NCBI GenBank assembly: GCA_944323785.1
Contig: CALUTU010000009.1
Span: forward strand, 1-64,000
Length of the DNA: 64,000 bases
Source of the DNA: an uncultured Bacteroidales bacterium
GTDB taxonomy: Bacteria; Bacteroidota; Bacteroidia; Bacteroidales; UBA932
Reading direction: 5' to 3'
The notes beneath the pieces were generated by a model. That model saw only the letters and a list, made by a program, of their open reading frames with translations. It was not told the origin of the DNA and ran no database searches. How positions within the stretch are numbered: position 1 is the stretch's first letter; the number at the start of each line of letters is the position of its first letter. Position numbers and translations under genes: made by a program. Below are positions 25,324 to 34,521 of this stretch, in pieces.

Positions 25324-27018
25324 ATGAGTTCAAGACATAGAATATTACTCTTACTCTTCTTCCCGATTCTGATATCCGGGATAGCCCAATCGTGCAACAC
25401 CATTGACAATCAGACACATATAGGAAGGGGTAAAATTAACTCCCAATTATCAGGCACACATATAGACTCCCTGATAACACTCTGGAACAGCTACAACAGA
25501 ACCGGACAACACGAGCTCACCATCCAATCCGCCCGTCCCATAGCGATAAAGGCCATGCGTGAGGCGGACTCGGTCACGGCCATTTACGCCGGCATCTTCA
25601 CTGCCCAGTCATTCCTGTTCACAGAAAACGAGGTGGACTCGGCAAAATACTATGCCGATATGATAAGCCGGTACGTCAAGACTTCTGGAGAGCCGTCCCT
25701 TATGATTAACTTTGACAACATAATGGGCAGCTACTACCTCAAGACAGAGCTGGATTATTCCAAGGCATTGGAGTACTATCTGGACGGGCTGGCCTGCGCG
25801 GAGACATACGGTTCCACACAAAGCCGTATCGTCATGCTGGCCAACATAGTCACCATATTCTATCTTCGCGGTGACGGAAGCGGCATAGACTATGCTGTAC
25901 AGGCATACAACGCCGGTCAGGAAAACGGCATATCGGAATACAGCAAATGCATCTCCCTCATACCAATGGCCCAGATGCTGTGCCTCTCGTCAAAGACAGA
26001 CGAGGCCCTTCCATACATTGTCGAGGCCATGAGACTGGCCCATATGGCGGAAGCCATGACCACGTACACCATCATACACGCCATCTACGCCGGCATCTGC
26101 TCAGAGCAAGGTGATACAGACGAGGCTGAGAAACACTACAGTACAGCCGTCAGATACATAGACTACACCGACCCCGGAACCGCAACGCTCGTATATCTGG
26201 AATACGGCAACCTGCTTTCCAAACTTACAAGGGTTCAGGAAGCCATAGGCATGTATCTCAGCGGACTGGAGATTTCCAAGAAAAGCAAGAATATGGAGTT
26301 CCGTCAGGAACTGCTTTACAAGACCGCAATAATGTACAGTAAGGAAGGAGATCCGGATACCGCACTGAAGTACGCCCTGCAATACATGACATACTCGGAC
26401 AGTCTGGTACAGAAAAAAGAACAGGATTTCAACAGACTTATCCTGAGTAACTCCCAGATAGAACACGACCGTCAGATGATTGCCAAGGAGTTGGAGAAAC
26501 AGAAGTCCGACAGGATGCTTGTCAACTCGCTGTTCATATCCTTGGTGGTCTGTATCTTCGCATGCTCAATGTTTATCCTGTACAGGAAACAGCTCAAGAT
26601 GTACCGCACTCTTGTGGCTCAGCACCTTGCCACACATCATGAAGAGAGCAAGCCACGCGGCAAGGACAGTTCCTCCGCCAACAGAAAGGAGATATTCCTG
26701 AAATCGGAAAAACTTATGAAAACCGACAAGCTATACAGGCAGAAAGATCTGACGCAGGAGAAATTCGCATCCATAGTAGGCACCAACAGGACGTACCTGT
26801 CCCAGGCAGTAAACGAGTTCTCAGGCATGTCATTCAACTCGTGGCTCAACATGTACCGCATCACAGAGGCAACGACCATCCTGGCCAATCCCGACAACGA
26901 CATGACCCTTAAACAGTTGGCCGACTTCTTAGGATACAATTCCGTCTCTGTCTTCCACCGTGCCTTTCAGAAAGGCACCGGTATGACCCCGGCATCATGG
27001 AAAAAGACAAACCAATAA
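25324..27018 (+). CDS. Membrane-spanning TPR sensor / AraC-type transcription regulator
   Basis: The 564-residue protein starts with a signal peptide resembling SPII (IAQSC, Cys24), followed by about 350 residues of helical TPR-like repeats (for example SKALEYYLDGLACAETYGST, AIGMYLSGLEISKKSKN), one membrane helix (about 400-421, LFISLVVCIFACSMFILY) and a cytoplasmic C-terminal AraC-type double HTH (about 472-562: FASIVGTNRTYLSQAVNEF, KQLADFLGYNSVSVFHRAFQ). The layout implies a periplasmic sensor directly coupled to DNA binding. It is divergent from the seven-gene lipoprotein operon and paralogous to the regulator at 39220-40920. A TATTTTTG -7 box lies just before the start codon. Confidence 0.85.
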   Translation: MSSRHRILLLLFFPILISGIAQSCNTIDNQTHIGRGKINSQLSGTHIDSLITLWNSYNRTGQHELTIQSARPIAIKAMREADSVTAIYAGIFTAQSFLFTENEVDSAKYYADMISRYVKTSGEPSLMINFDNIMGSYYLKTELDYSKALEYYLDGLACAETYGSTQSRIVMLANIVTIFYLRGDGSGIDYAVQAYNAGQENGISEYSKCISLIPMAQMLCLSSKTDEALPYIVEAMRLAHMAEAMTTYTIIHAIYAGICSEQGDTDEAEKHYSTAVRYIDYTDPGTATLVYLEYGNLLSKLTRVQEAIGMYLSGLEISKKSKNMEFRQELLYKTAIMYSKEGDPDTALKYALQYMTYSDSLVQKKEQDFNRLILSNSQIEHDRQMIAKELEKQKSDRMLVNSLFISLVVCIFACSMFILYRKQLKMYRTLVAQHLATHHEESKPRGKDSSSANRKEIFLKSEKLMKTDKLYRQKDLTQEKFASIVGTNRTYLSQAVNEFSGMSFNSWLNMYRITEATTILANPDNDMTLKQLADFLGYNSVSVFHRAFQKGTGMTPASWKKTNQ

Positions 27019-27026
27019 AATAAAAA

Positions 27027-27058
27027 TCCCCGTCACTGACACAATGCCGTGGCGGGGA
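27027..27058. terminator. Bidirectional terminator
   Basis: Arms TCCCCGTC and GGCGGGGA around a 16-nt loop, flanked by A-runs and T-runs, lie between the convergent regulator and pruA genes. Confidence 0.7.
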
Positions 27059-27084
27059 ATGATTTTACTTGAAAGGCATATGCC

Positions 27085-28716
27085 CTACTCCTCCTTCATG
27101 TAGGTATAGCGGTGGTCCGTGGGAGGCACGAGGGTCTCCTTGACAGCGCGGGGCAGTACCCAGCGGATGAGGTTGAACTCGCCGCCGGCCTTGTCGTTGG
27201 TACCGGATGCGCGGGCACCGCCGAAAGGCTGCATGCCGACAACGGCTCCGGTGGGCTTGTCGTTGATGTAGAAGTTGCCGGCAGCATATTTCAGCCTGCG
27301 GGAAATCTTCTCGAGAGCCAGACGGTCGCGGCCCCAGATGGCACCGGTCAGGCCGTAAGGAGAGGTGGTGTCGCAAAGCTCGACAGCCTTGTCCACATCA
27401 GCGTCGTCATAGACGTAGACTGTGAGGACGGGGCCGAAGATCTCCTCCTCCATGCTCTTGAAATGGGGATCTGTGGTGACGATGACAGTAGGCTCCACGA
27501 AATAGCCCTTGGACTTGTCATATCCGCCGCCCAGCACGATCTCAGCGTCTTTCGATGTCTTGGCGTATTCGATGTAGGATGCGATGTTGTCGAAGGAAGT
27601 CTCATCGATGACGGCGTTGATGAAATTCATCGGGTCGCAGACATCACCCATCCTCACCTTTGCGGCTGTATCCTTGATCTTCTCGAGGACAGCGGGCCAC
27701 AGGGACTTGGGCACGTACATGCGGGAAGCGGCGGAGCACTTCTGGCCCTGGTACTCGAAAGCACCGCAGTAAGCCGCATTGCCGACCTCCTCAGCCACAG
27801 CCGAAGGATGCACGAAGATGAAGTCCTTGCCGCCGGTCTCGCCCACTAAGCGGGGATAGGAGCGGTAGTTGGCGATATTCTCGCCCACCTGTTTCCAGAG
27901 AGTGTTGAAGGTGGCACTGGAGCCGGTGAAATGCACTCCTGCGAGGTCCTTCGAGGCGAAGATCTCCTTGCCTATGACAGCGCCGCTGCCGGGAATGAAG
28001 TTTACCACGCCCGCGGGCACTCCGGCCTCCTCGTAGATCTTCATCAGGTAGTAGTTCGAGAGAATGGCGGTGGTAGAGGGCTTCCATACCACGGTGTTGC
28101 CCATCAGCACGGGGGACATCGAGAGGTTGGAGGCAATGGATGTGAAGTTGAACGGGGTCAGGGCGAAGATGAATCCCTCGAGAGGACGGTACTCCACGCT
28201 ATTGATCTGGTTCGGGCCGCTCTTGGGCTGGATGCCGTAGATCTTGGAAGCAAATGCTGCATTGTAGCGCAGGAAATCGATGGTCTCGCAGGCCGAGTCA
28301 ATCTCCGCCTGGTAGAAGTTCTTGCTCTGGCCGAGCATGCATGCGGCGTTGATGACAGCGCGGTACTTGCCGGCAAGCAAGTCAGCAATCTTCAATATTA
28401 TCGAGGCCCTGACTGTCCAGTCAAGCTCAGCCCATTCCTCATGCGCATCCAGGGCGGCCTTTATGGCCATTTTAACCTCCTCAGGACCCGCCTTGTGATA
28501 TATTGCCAGCACATGGCCATGGTCATGAGGCATGACCACCTTTCCGGTGTTGCCGGTGCGGATCTCCTTGCCGCCGATAATCAACGGTATGTCGAGCTGG
28601 ATACCGCTCTGTCTTTTAAGTTCGGCTTCGAGGGCCACTCTCTCAGGAGAGCCTTTCAGATAGGACTTTACCGGTTCATTGGCCGGTACAGGGAAATTGA
28701 AAACTGCATTTTTCAT
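27085..28716 (-). CDS. pruA: L-glutamate gamma-semialdehyde (P5C) dehydrogenase
   Basis: The 543-residue protein is an aldehyde dehydrogenase of the P5C dehydrogenase type, oxidising pyrroline-5-carboxylate/glutamate semialdehyde to glutamate with NAD+. The NAD-binding and catalytic segments are visible: TPFNFTSIASNLSMSPVLMG, the general-base Glu in LVGETGGKDF, the nucleophile Cys in EYQGQKCSAASR (about residue 317), and the EEIFGPVLTVYVYDD motif. It is monofunctional, without a PutA proline dehydrogenase domain. It would complete ornithine breakdown begun by the aminotransferase at 35868-37094, which lies beyond the ribosomal genes. Own promoter at 28753-28783. Confidence 0.95.
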   Translation of the reverse strand: MKNAVFNFPVPANEPVKSYLKGSPERVALEAELKRQSGIQLDIPLIIGGKEIRTGNTGKVVMPHDHGHVLAIYHKAGPEEVKMAIKAALDAHEEWAELDWTVRASIILKIADLLAGKYRAVINAACMLGQSKNFYQAEIDSACETIDFLRYNAAFASKIYGIQPKSGPNQINSVEYRPLEGFIFALTPFNFTSIASNLSMSPVLMGNTVVWKPSTTAILSNYYLMKIYEEAGVPAGVVNFIPGSGAVIGKEIFASKDLAGVHFTGSSATFNTLWKQVGENIANYRSYPRLVGETGGKDFIFVHPSAVAEEVGNAAYCGAFEYQGQKCSAASRMYVPKSLWPAVLEKIKDTAAKVRMGDVCDPMNFINAVIDETSFDNIASYIEYAKTSKDAEIVLGGGYDKSKGYFVEPTVIVTTDPHFKSMEEEIFGPVLTVYVYDDADVDKAVELCDTTSPYGLTGAIWGRDRLALEKISRRLKYAAGNFYINDKPTGAVVGMQPFGGARASGTNDKAGGEFNLIRWVLPRAVKETLVPPTDHRYTYMKEE

Positions 28717-28752
28717 ACTAGATCGTAGTTAATTTGTTTTGTCAATTACCCA

Positions 28753-28783
28753 CGAATATACAGTTTTTTCAAATCTTTTCAAA
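28753..28783 (-). promoter_or_regulatory. Promoter of pruA
   Basis: On the minus strand TTTG (28783-28780), 19 bases, TATATTCG (28760-28753), one mismatch from TAnnTTTG. Confidence 0.6.
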
Positions 28784-28795
28784 TAAATAAATTTA

Positions 28796-28987
28796 CTAAG
28801 GCTGTTTTATTCTAGAAACGAGGGTATATCCCAGACCGAGTATATGCTCATCCAGTCCCGAGGAAATGAACGTCTGCTGAAAACGGTAATATCCGCTGAA
28901 AGAGTGCATCTTCCCTACCGGCACCCTCACCCCGGCCGCTGCCGAATATCTGACGCAGCCCTCAGGAACTGAGCCGCCGTCACATGC
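28796..28987 (-). pseudogene. C-terminal fragment of an outer-membrane beta-barrel protein (DUF2490-like)
   Basis: The frame on the minus strand ends RYSAAAGVRVPVGKMHSFSG, then YYRFQQTFISSGLDEHILGL, then GYTLVSRIK and stop. Alternating hydrophobic strands with a final strand are typical of small outer-membrane barrels such as DUF2490, of which only about the last 60 residues remain. The frame upstream is unrelated, and no signal peptide is present. From here to 29720 the sequence is a decayed region: apart from palindromic element C and the att-like sequence listed separately, I recognise no gene in it. Confidence 0.45.
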
Positions 28988-29378
28988 CTCAACGGCAGGT
29001 ATGCACACGCCTAATTCACCCTCGCTACGGATACCCGGAAAGCCATTTTTACAAATATAACGAGATACCTTCGGATATTTTTAAATAAACTAAAAGAACT
29101 CGTTTGATATGCAATTTTCTTGTTTTACCGCACTTTACACGATCAGCCCGCAACTCTGCTTACCGTTGCTTCACATGAATTGAATGTCTGTCACATGGCT
29201 GCGCAGACACATCTTACGATGGCCTTTTGGCATGCACGATAGCGGTTTACCACAACGGCAGCAGTTTCCGCGATTCGGTGCCGGTGTGGAAAGAGGCCCG
29301 AAAATCCAGACCGCCCAGGCAATGCCGACCGTAATGGCCGGAAACTAAAACTATGTAGTGACCGGAATCAACTGCAGG

Positions 29379-29530
29379 CATGAGCACACTCTATATTTAT
29401 AACACATTGACCAAAAGCAACTTAGAGAAGCACCCTGATCTTTTCGGCCTGTTTTTTCAGGTCGAGAAGAACGCAACCTTCCCGTATATCATTGTATCAT
29501 AGACGATTACAAAATATGGGTGTGCTCCTG
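29379..29530 (-). repeat. Palindromic structured element, copy C
   Basis: Read on the minus strand. Outer arms CAGGAGCACA (29530-29521) and TGTGCTCATG (29388-29379) pair at 9 of 10 positions. The central hairpin has 15-nt arms (GTTCTTCTCGACCTG, 29472-29458, and CAGGCCGAAAAGATC, 29451-29437) around AAAAAA. The flanks are 48 nt on each side. It has the same geometry and the same CCTG-A6-CAGG apex as copies A and B, in reverse orientation. Confidence 0.65.
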
Positions 29531-29637
29531 ATTACGGTTGTTCAAAAGGCTCCCGGGCACGATGGGCGAAAAGGTATGTTTTGGGAAGTGCGGCCACAGT
29601 TATCCTTCTTAGTAATTAAATCTGTAAAAATTCTATT

Positions 29638-29710
29638 GAACCAAAAAATGTTGGTGCTTTTGTTGGTGCCAATAAGAAGAAAGGAGTTACAACCACCGCT
29701 GCAACTCCTT
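29638..29710. other. Possible attachment-site remnant beside tRNA, with hairpin
   Basis: Just beyond the tRNA 3' end lie a hairpin (AAGGAGTT at 29681-29688, AACTCCTT at 29703-29710, with T-runs outside), likely the tRNA terminator, and short repeats TTGGTGCTTT and TTGGTGCC with an upstream ACCAAAAAATG. From memory, such TTGGTGCC-type repeats flank tyrosine-integrase att sites at Bacteroidota tRNA genes. No integrase gene is present. Confidence 0.35.
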
Positions 29711-29721
29711 GATTTTTAGAG

Positions 29722-29796
29722 TGGACCCGGCTGGGCTTGAACCAGCGACCCCCTGATTATGAGTCAGGTGCTACTAACCGACTGAGCTACGGGTCC
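29722..29796 (-). tRNA. tRNA with CAT anticodon (elongator Met or lysidine-modified Ile2)
   Basis: The minus strand forms a full cloverleaf: acceptor GGACCCG/CGGGTCC with discriminator A, anticodon stem CCTGA/TCAGG around loop CTCATAA (anticodon CAT), and a T arm with GGTTCAAGC. CCA is not encoded. The T-arm region, GGTCGCTGGTTCAAG, resembles tRNA-Ile2 of Escherichia coli, so Ile(CAU, lysidine) is at least as likely as Met. The D arm (GCTC...GTAGC) seems to have one extra base relative to the usual GCTC...GAGC, weakening one D-stem pair. It lies 51 bases after rpsJ. Confidence 0.9.
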
Positions 29797-29801
29797 TAAT
29801 C

Positions 29802-29832
29802 ACTATCTTTGAATCAGAGACGCAAAGATAGT
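29802..29832 (-). promoter_or_regulatory. tRNA promoter inside a perfect dyad after rpsJ
   Basis: A perfect 10-bp inverted repeat (ACTATCTTTG at 29802-29811, CAAAGATAGT at 29823-29832) includes a TATCTTTG -7 box on the minus strand (29830-29823), with TTTG 18 bases upstream inside the rpsJ stop region. It can drive the tRNA and also act as the 3' hairpin of the rpsJ transcript. Confidence 0.55.
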
Positions 29833-29847
29833 TATTTTTTCTAATTA

Positions 29848-30153
29848 TCAAACTTTGATTTCAACTTCTACTCCACTGGGAAGCTCAAGCTTCATCAAAG
29901 CGTCCACTGTGCTGGGTGTCGAGCTGTAGATGTCGAGGAGACGACGGTATGAATTAAGCTCGAACTGCTCGCGGGACTTCTTGTTGACGAAAGTAGAGCG
30001 GTTGACGGTGAATATCTTCTTGTCTGTAGGAAGAGGTATAGGACCATTCACGACAGCACCGGTAGCCTTCACCGTTTTCACGATCTTGTCCGCGGACTTG
30101 TCCACGAGGGCATGATCGAAAGATTTCAGTTTTATTCTTATTTTTTGGCTCAT
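29848..30153 (-). CDS. rpsJ: 30S ribosomal protein S10 (NusE)
   Basis: The 101-residue protein ([20 protein letters not shown] ...) is S10 at full length with the conserved GPIPLPT loop. S10 is a small-subunit head protein and a transcription antitermination partner of NusB and NusG. It follows fusA by 20 bases. Unusually, the gene after it is a tRNA and a decayed region, not rplC. Confidence 0.97.
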   Translation of the reverse strand: MSQKIRIKLKSFDHALVDKSADKIVKTVKATGAVVNGPIPLPTDKKIFTVNRSTFVNKKSREQFELNSYRRLLDIYSSTPSTVDALMKLELPSGVEVEIKV

Positions 30154-30173
30154 TGCTTTTAATTTTAATCTGG

Positions 30174-32294
30174 TTATTCTTCATCCTCGTCATACTTGCG
30201 CGCTCCACCGGCCTTTTCAATAACCTCTTTGGCAAGGTTGGCGGGTAGCTCGGCATAATGCGAGAACTCCATAGTACTGGTCGCACGTCCCGATGTGATG
30301 GTACGGAGGATGGTGACATAGCCGAACTGCTCTGCAAGGGGCACTTTGGCCTTGACGATCCTCGCGTTGCCCTTCGAGTCCATGTTGGTAATCTGTCCAC
30401 GGCGCTTGTTGAGGTCACCGATGACATCTCCCATGTACTCCTCGGGAGTAACGACTTCCAATGACATGATAGGTTCCAGAAGAATAGGATTAGCTTTTGG
30501 CATGGCATGCCTGAATGCCATACGGGCGCAGATCTCGAAGGACAGCGCATCGGAGTCCACGGGGTGGAAGGAGCCGTCGAGCAGAGTCACCTTGAGCGAA
30601 GGAACCTCGAATCCGGCAAGGACACCGTTGGCCATTGCGGACTTGAATCCCTTCTCCACTGCAGGTATGTACTCGCGGGGAACGTTTCCTCCCTTGACCT
30701 GGTCGATGAACTGAAGTCCTGTGACTCCCTCATCGGCGGGTCCGATCTCGACGATGATGTCGGCGAACTTACCGCGGCCACCAGTCTGCTTCTTGAACAC
30801 CTCACGGTGCTGTACTGTGGAGCGGATGGCCTCTTTGTAGTTGACCTGAGGCGCACCCTGATTGATCTCCACTCCGAACTCGCGTTTCAGACGGTCTACG
30901 ATGATCTCCAGGTGGAGCTCACCCATACCGCTGATGACGGTCTGTCCTGTCTCATGGTCTGAGCGCACTGTGAATGTAGGGTCCTCCTCGGAGAGCTTGC
31001 CGAGAGCGATACCGAGCTTGTCGAGGTCCTTCTGGGTCTTGGGCTCCACTGCCAGTCCGATCACAGGATCAGGGAATGTCATGGACTCCAGAACGATAGG
31101 ATGATTCTCGTCACAGATGGTGTCACCTGTACGCAGCTCCTTGAAGCCTACTGCGGCGCAGATATCACCAGCCTCAACGAAGTCGATGGGGTTCTGCTTG
31201 TTGGAATGCATCTGATACAGACGGGCCACACGCTCCTTCTTGCCGGAACGGGTATTGAGCACGTATGTACCTGCGTCCAGCCTTCCAGAATAAGCCCTAA
31301 GGAATGCCAGACGGCCCACGAAGGGGTCTGTGGCAATCTTGAACACGAGGGCACAGAAAGGCTCCTTGGCATTGGGATGACGCTCCTCCGGCTTGTCAGT
31401 CACGGGATTGGTACCCTCTACCTCGGGAACATCCAGAGGTGAAGGCAGATATCTCATGACAGCATCCAAAAGGAACTGTACACCTTTATTCTTGAATGAG
31501 GAGCCGCAGCACATAGGCACGACTGCCATCTCGATGGTAGCCTTGCGGATAGCGGCGATAATCTCATCCTCGGTAATGGTGGCAGGATCATCGAAGAATT
31601 TCTGGAGAATACGGTCGTCATACTCGGCGACAGTCTCCAGCAACCTGTTCCTCCACTCCTCGGCGTCGGATTGCAGGTCTGCCGGAATATCCTTTATCTC
31701 GTAGTTGACGAGTTCCTTGCTGTCCTGATCGTAGTAGATGGCCTTCATGGCTATCAGGTCTACGATACCTGCGAATTTATCCTCCGATCCGATGGGGATG
31801 CAGATAGGAAGAGGGTTGGCGCCCAGCTTCTCACGGATCTCATCCACTACGGCGAAGAAGTCAGCTCCTACGCGGTCCATCTTGTTGACGTAGGCGATCT
31901 TGGGTACATGGTACTTGTCAGCCTGACGCCATACGGTCTCAGACTGAGGCTGTACGCGGCCTACTGCGCAGAATGTCGCAACAGTTCCGTCAAGTACGCG
32001 CAGAGATCTCTCGACCTCCACTGTAAAGTCCACGTGGCCCGGAGTATCTATCAGGTTGATCTGATAGGTCTCTCCGTTGTAATGCCAGAAGGCTGTGGTG
32101 GCAGCGGAAGTAATGGTTATACCCCTTTCCTGCTCCTGGACCATCCAGTCCATGGTAGCAGCTCCGTCATGCACCTCACCTATCTTATGAGTTTTTCCCG
32201 TATAGTACAGGATACGCTCGGACGTGGTAGTCTTTCCGGCATCGATGTGAGCCATGATACCGATATTTCTGGTGTATTTTAAATCCCTTGCCAT
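30174..32294 (-). CDS. fusA: Translation elongation factor G
   Basis: The 706-residue protein carries the translational GTPase motifs: G1 AHIDAGKTT (about 16-24), G2 [11 protein letters not shown]3 DTPGHVDF, G4 NKMDR. All EF-G domains are present to the C-terminal [16 protein letters not shown]. It catalyses ribosomal translocation and ribosome recycling. It sits in the str operon between rpsG (17-base gap) and rpsJ (20-base gap). Confidence 0.98.
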   Translation of the reverse strand: MARDLKYTRNIGIMAHIDAGKTTTSERILYYTGKTHKIGEVHDGAATMDWMVQEQERGITITSAATTAFWHYNGETYQINLIDTPGHVDFTVEVERSLRVLDGTVATFCAVGRVQPQSETVWRQADKYHVPKIAYVNKMDRVGADFFAVVDEIREKLGANPLPICIPIGSEDKFAGIVDLIAMKAIYYDQDSKELVNYEIKDIPADLQSDAEEWRNRLLETVAEYDDRILQKFFDDPATITEDEIIAAIRKATIEMAVVPMCCGSSFKNKGVQFLLDAVMRYLPSPLDVPEVEGTNPVTDKPEERHPNAKEPFCALVFKIATDPFVGRLAFLRAYSGRLDAGTYVLNTRSGKKERVARLYQMHSNKQNPIDFVEAGDICAAVGFKELRTGDTICDENHPIVLESMTFPDPVIGLAVEPKTQKDLDKLGIALGKLSEEDPTFTVRSDHETGQTVISGMGELHLEIIVDRLKREFGVEINQGAPQVNYKEAIRSTVQHREVFKKQTGGRGKFADIIVEIGPADEGVTGLQFIDQVKGGNVPREYIPAVEKGFKSAMANGVLAGFEVPSLKVTLLDGSFHPVDSDALSFEICARMAFRHAMPKANPILLEPIMSLEVVTPEEYMGDVIGDLNKRRGQITNMDSKGNARIVKAKVPLAEQFGYVTILRTITSGRATSTMEFSHYAELPANLAKEVIEKAGGARKYDEDEE

Positions 32295-32311
32295 CAGCTA
32301 ATCTTTAAACG

Positions 32312-32788
32312 CTAAAATCTGAAATGGGCGAAGGCCTTGTTAGCCTCTGCCATCTTGTGCATATCTTCTTTTCTCTTGTAGGCAGCACCTTCACAGTTAT
32401 AGGCTGCCATGATTTCTGCGGCCAACTTTTCCGCCATGGAGTGACCGGAACGCTTGCGCGAGAAGACTATCATATTCTTGATCGCGAGAGAGACTTTTCT
32501 TTCCGGACGCACCTCGGTCGGAACTTGGAAGTTCGCTCCACCAACCCTGCGGCTTTTTACCTCCACCTGAGGGGTGATGTTTTCCAACGCTTTTTTCCAA
32601 ATGTCGAGAGGAGCCTTGTCAGAATCTTTCATCTTCTCGCCCACCATGTCGATGGCGTCGTAAAAAATAGAATACGCGATACTCTTCTTACCCTGGAGCA
32701 TGAGGTTGTTCACAAACTGTGTGACCAGAACTTCATGATACTTGGGATCAGGAAGTAGAATCCTCTTTTTAGGCTTCGATTTTCTCAT
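32312..32788 (-). CDS. rpsG: 30S ribosomal protein S7
   Basis: The 158-residue protein ([20 protein letters not shown]) is full-length S7 with the [20 protein letters not shown] rRNA-binding segment. It nucleates assembly of the 30S head. It lies between rpsL (32-base gap) and fusA. Confidence 0.98.
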   Translation of the reverse strand: MRKSKPKKRILLPDPKYHEVLVTQFVNNLMLQGKKSIAYSIFYDAIDMVGEKMKDSDKAPLDIWKKALENITPQVEVKSRRVGGANFQVPTEVRPERKVSLAIKNMIVFSRKRSGHSMAEKLAAEIMAAYNCEGAAYKRKEDMHKMAEANKAFAHFRF

Positions 32789-32820
32789 TTTTTGATACTT
32801 TAGGAAAAATTAATAAATGT

Positions 32821-33210
32821 TTACTTCTTAGCGGCTGTCTTCTTCGGTCTCTTAGCTCCGTAGAGTGAACGGCTCTGAGTACGTCCCTCTACACCAGCTG
32901 TATCCAAAGCGCCCCTAAGGATGTGGTAACGTACACCGGGAAGGTCCTTCACACGGCCGCCGCGCACCAGCACGATGGAGTGTTCCTGAAGGTTGTGTCC
33001 CTCACCGGGGATGTATGCGTTGACCTCTTTCTGATTGGTAAGTCTCACACGGGCTACCTTACGCATAGCCGAGTTAGGCTTCTTGGGAGTGGTGGTGTAG
33101 ACACGCACGCACACACCTCTCTTCTGAGGGCACGCATCCAGCGCGCGAGATTTGCTCTTCTCGACGATAACCTCGCGTCCTTTGCGAACTAACTGTTGAA
33201 TTGTTGGCAT
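32821..33210 (-). CDS. rpsL: 30S ribosomal protein S12
   Basis: The 129-residue protein ([20 protein letters not shown]) is S12, the decoding-centre protein. The streptomycin-determining loop TTPKKPNSA is present with Lys at the equivalents of Escherichia coli K42/K43, and the second loop [11 protein letters not shown] corresponds to the K87 region, so nothing here predicts classical resistance alleles. First gene of the str operon. Confidence 0.98.
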   Translation of the reverse strand: MPTIQQLVRKGREVIVEKSKSRALDACPQKRGVCVRVYTTTPKKPNSAMRKVARVRLTNQKEVNAYIPGEGHNLQEHSIVLVRGGRVKDLPGVRYHILRGALDTAGVEGRTQSRSLYGAKRPKKTAAKK

Positions 33211-33241
33211 AAATGTTTGTTAATCTTAACTTTACATTATT

Positions 33242-33270
33242 CCCGTTAAATTAAACGGGCTGCAAAGATA
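33242..33270 (-). promoter_or_regulatory. str operon promoter -7 box and leader hairpin
   Basis: TATCTTTG on the minus strand (33270-33263) is followed at once by a 6-bp hairpin (CCCGTT/AACGGG, 33242-33259) in the leader of rpsL. A hairpin in the same place follows the rplC promoter, suggesting a shared leader architecture for ribosomal operons in this genome. Confidence 0.55.
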
Positions 33271-33370
33271 CACAATTTTCATTGAAACACTAATTTTTCT
33301 TCACCTTTTATTCTAATTGTCATAAATTTTCATTTCCTTTGTAATGGAATTGTTAACTCCAACAAGATTT

Positions 33371-34477
33371 ATGAAGAGACTGTTCATCTCATGTACCGTC
33401 ACAGCTGTTGCATTTATTATTGCATCCTGCGATAAAGACAGCACCCGTACCGACACTCCGGAAAATCCGCCATCGGACACCTTATTAATTGAAAGCATCA
33501 TCATCAACCCGTCCTCCCTGGAACTGGAAGCAGGGGATTCCGCCACACTGACACCGCTGATACTGCCGGAGCAGTCCGGAACTGTCGCCCTTGAATGGGT
33601 ATCCTCCGACAACACCGTCGCCACAGTCTCCGCCTCAGGGACCGTGACGGCAGTAAGCGAGGGTACAGCCACGGTGACAGCCTCCTCGGGCGAAGTTCAC
33701 GGTTCGTCCACAATCACCGTAACAGCCGGGAAGACAGAGCCTCCCGCAGATGAGCCGGAAGTCGGTGACTACTTTTATTCTGACGGCACATGGTCCTCAG
33801 ACCTTGACGTAGACAAAGAAGTCATAGGAATAGTATTCTATACAGGCAATCCGGCAAAGGACGATCCGACCCTCCAGGCCGACCATCCGGAATGCACCCA
33901 TGGACTGGCAGTCGCGATATCCGGAGACGAATACGTCCCGTGGCAGTCCGCATACTTCCAATACGGCAGGACTGTAGACGAATGGGTAAGAGCCAACACC
34001 GAGTTCACATCCATTGCCACGTCCTCCAATTCCGACGACAATATCAACAAAATGCTCGGATACAATAACACCTGCGCCATAGAGGCCTTCAACGCCGACC
34101 CGGCAAACAGCCAGTGGCCAGTGGAGGCAGTCCAGGCCGTACTGCAGTACAGGGAGACCAATCCGGCACCCGCAGGCACCAGTGACTGGTATCTTCCGTC
34201 AATAAAGGAATACATAATCATGTGCTATAAGGAGACAGATGCGTATGCCGGTACTCTTCCCGGCTCCGACAACTATGACATGCTTAATGCCAAGTTGGAG
34301 ACACTGCCTGACGCACAACCCATAGGTACAGACGGATACGGATTCTATTCTTCCAGCACCGAGGAGGTAAACGCCATAGACAAGGCATATGCCATCTCTT
34401 TCTGCTACAAGATGGTGGCGACCAACTCAAAGGACAACTCCTCCCTGTATTCCACCAGATTCATACTGGCCTTCTGA
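33371..34477 (+). CDS. Lipoprotein with Big_2 domain and DUF1566-like C-terminus
   Basis: I choose the ATG at 33371 (MKRLFISCTVTAVAFIIASC), which puts an SPII lipobox at Cys20, over an in-frame ATG at 33344. The 368-residue protein has one Big_2 domain (about 43-120: SLELEAGDSATLTPLI, VSSDNTVATVSASGTVTAVS) and a C-terminal domain (about 125-368) with GTSDWYLPSIKEY, as in the three Big_2 proteins at 18.3-22.9 kb. It is divergent from rpsL and followed after 44 bases by a BACON lipoprotein, repeating the gene pairing of the large operon. Confidence 0.75.
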   Translation: MKRLFISCTVTAVAFIIASCDKDSTRTDTPENPPSDTLLIESIIINPSSLELEAGDSATLTPLILPEQSGTVALEWVSSDNTVATVSASGTVTAVSEGTATVTASSGEVHGSSTITVTAGKTEPPADEPEVGDYFYSDGTWSSDLDVDKEVIGIVFYTGNPAKDDPTLQADHPECTHGLAVAISGDEYVPWQSAYFQYGRTVDEWVRANTEFTSIATSSNSDDNINKMLGYNNTCAIEAFNADPANSQWPVEAVQAVLQYRETNPAPAGTSDWYLPSIKEYIIMCYKETDAYAGTLPGSDNYDMLNAKLETLPDAQPIGTDGYGFYSSSTEEVNAIDKAYAISFCYKMVATNSKDNSSLYSTRFILAF

Positions 34478-34521
34478 AACAGACACATCACCTATTTATC
34501 AACTTAATAAAACTAACAGTC

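Noticed and set aside
29375-29497. Short plus-strand frame beginning with a cysteinyl-tRNA-synthetase-like LYIYNTLT
   Set aside because: Only about eight residues resemble CysS. The frame lies inside palindromic element C and ends after about 40 codons, so the likeness is probably chance.
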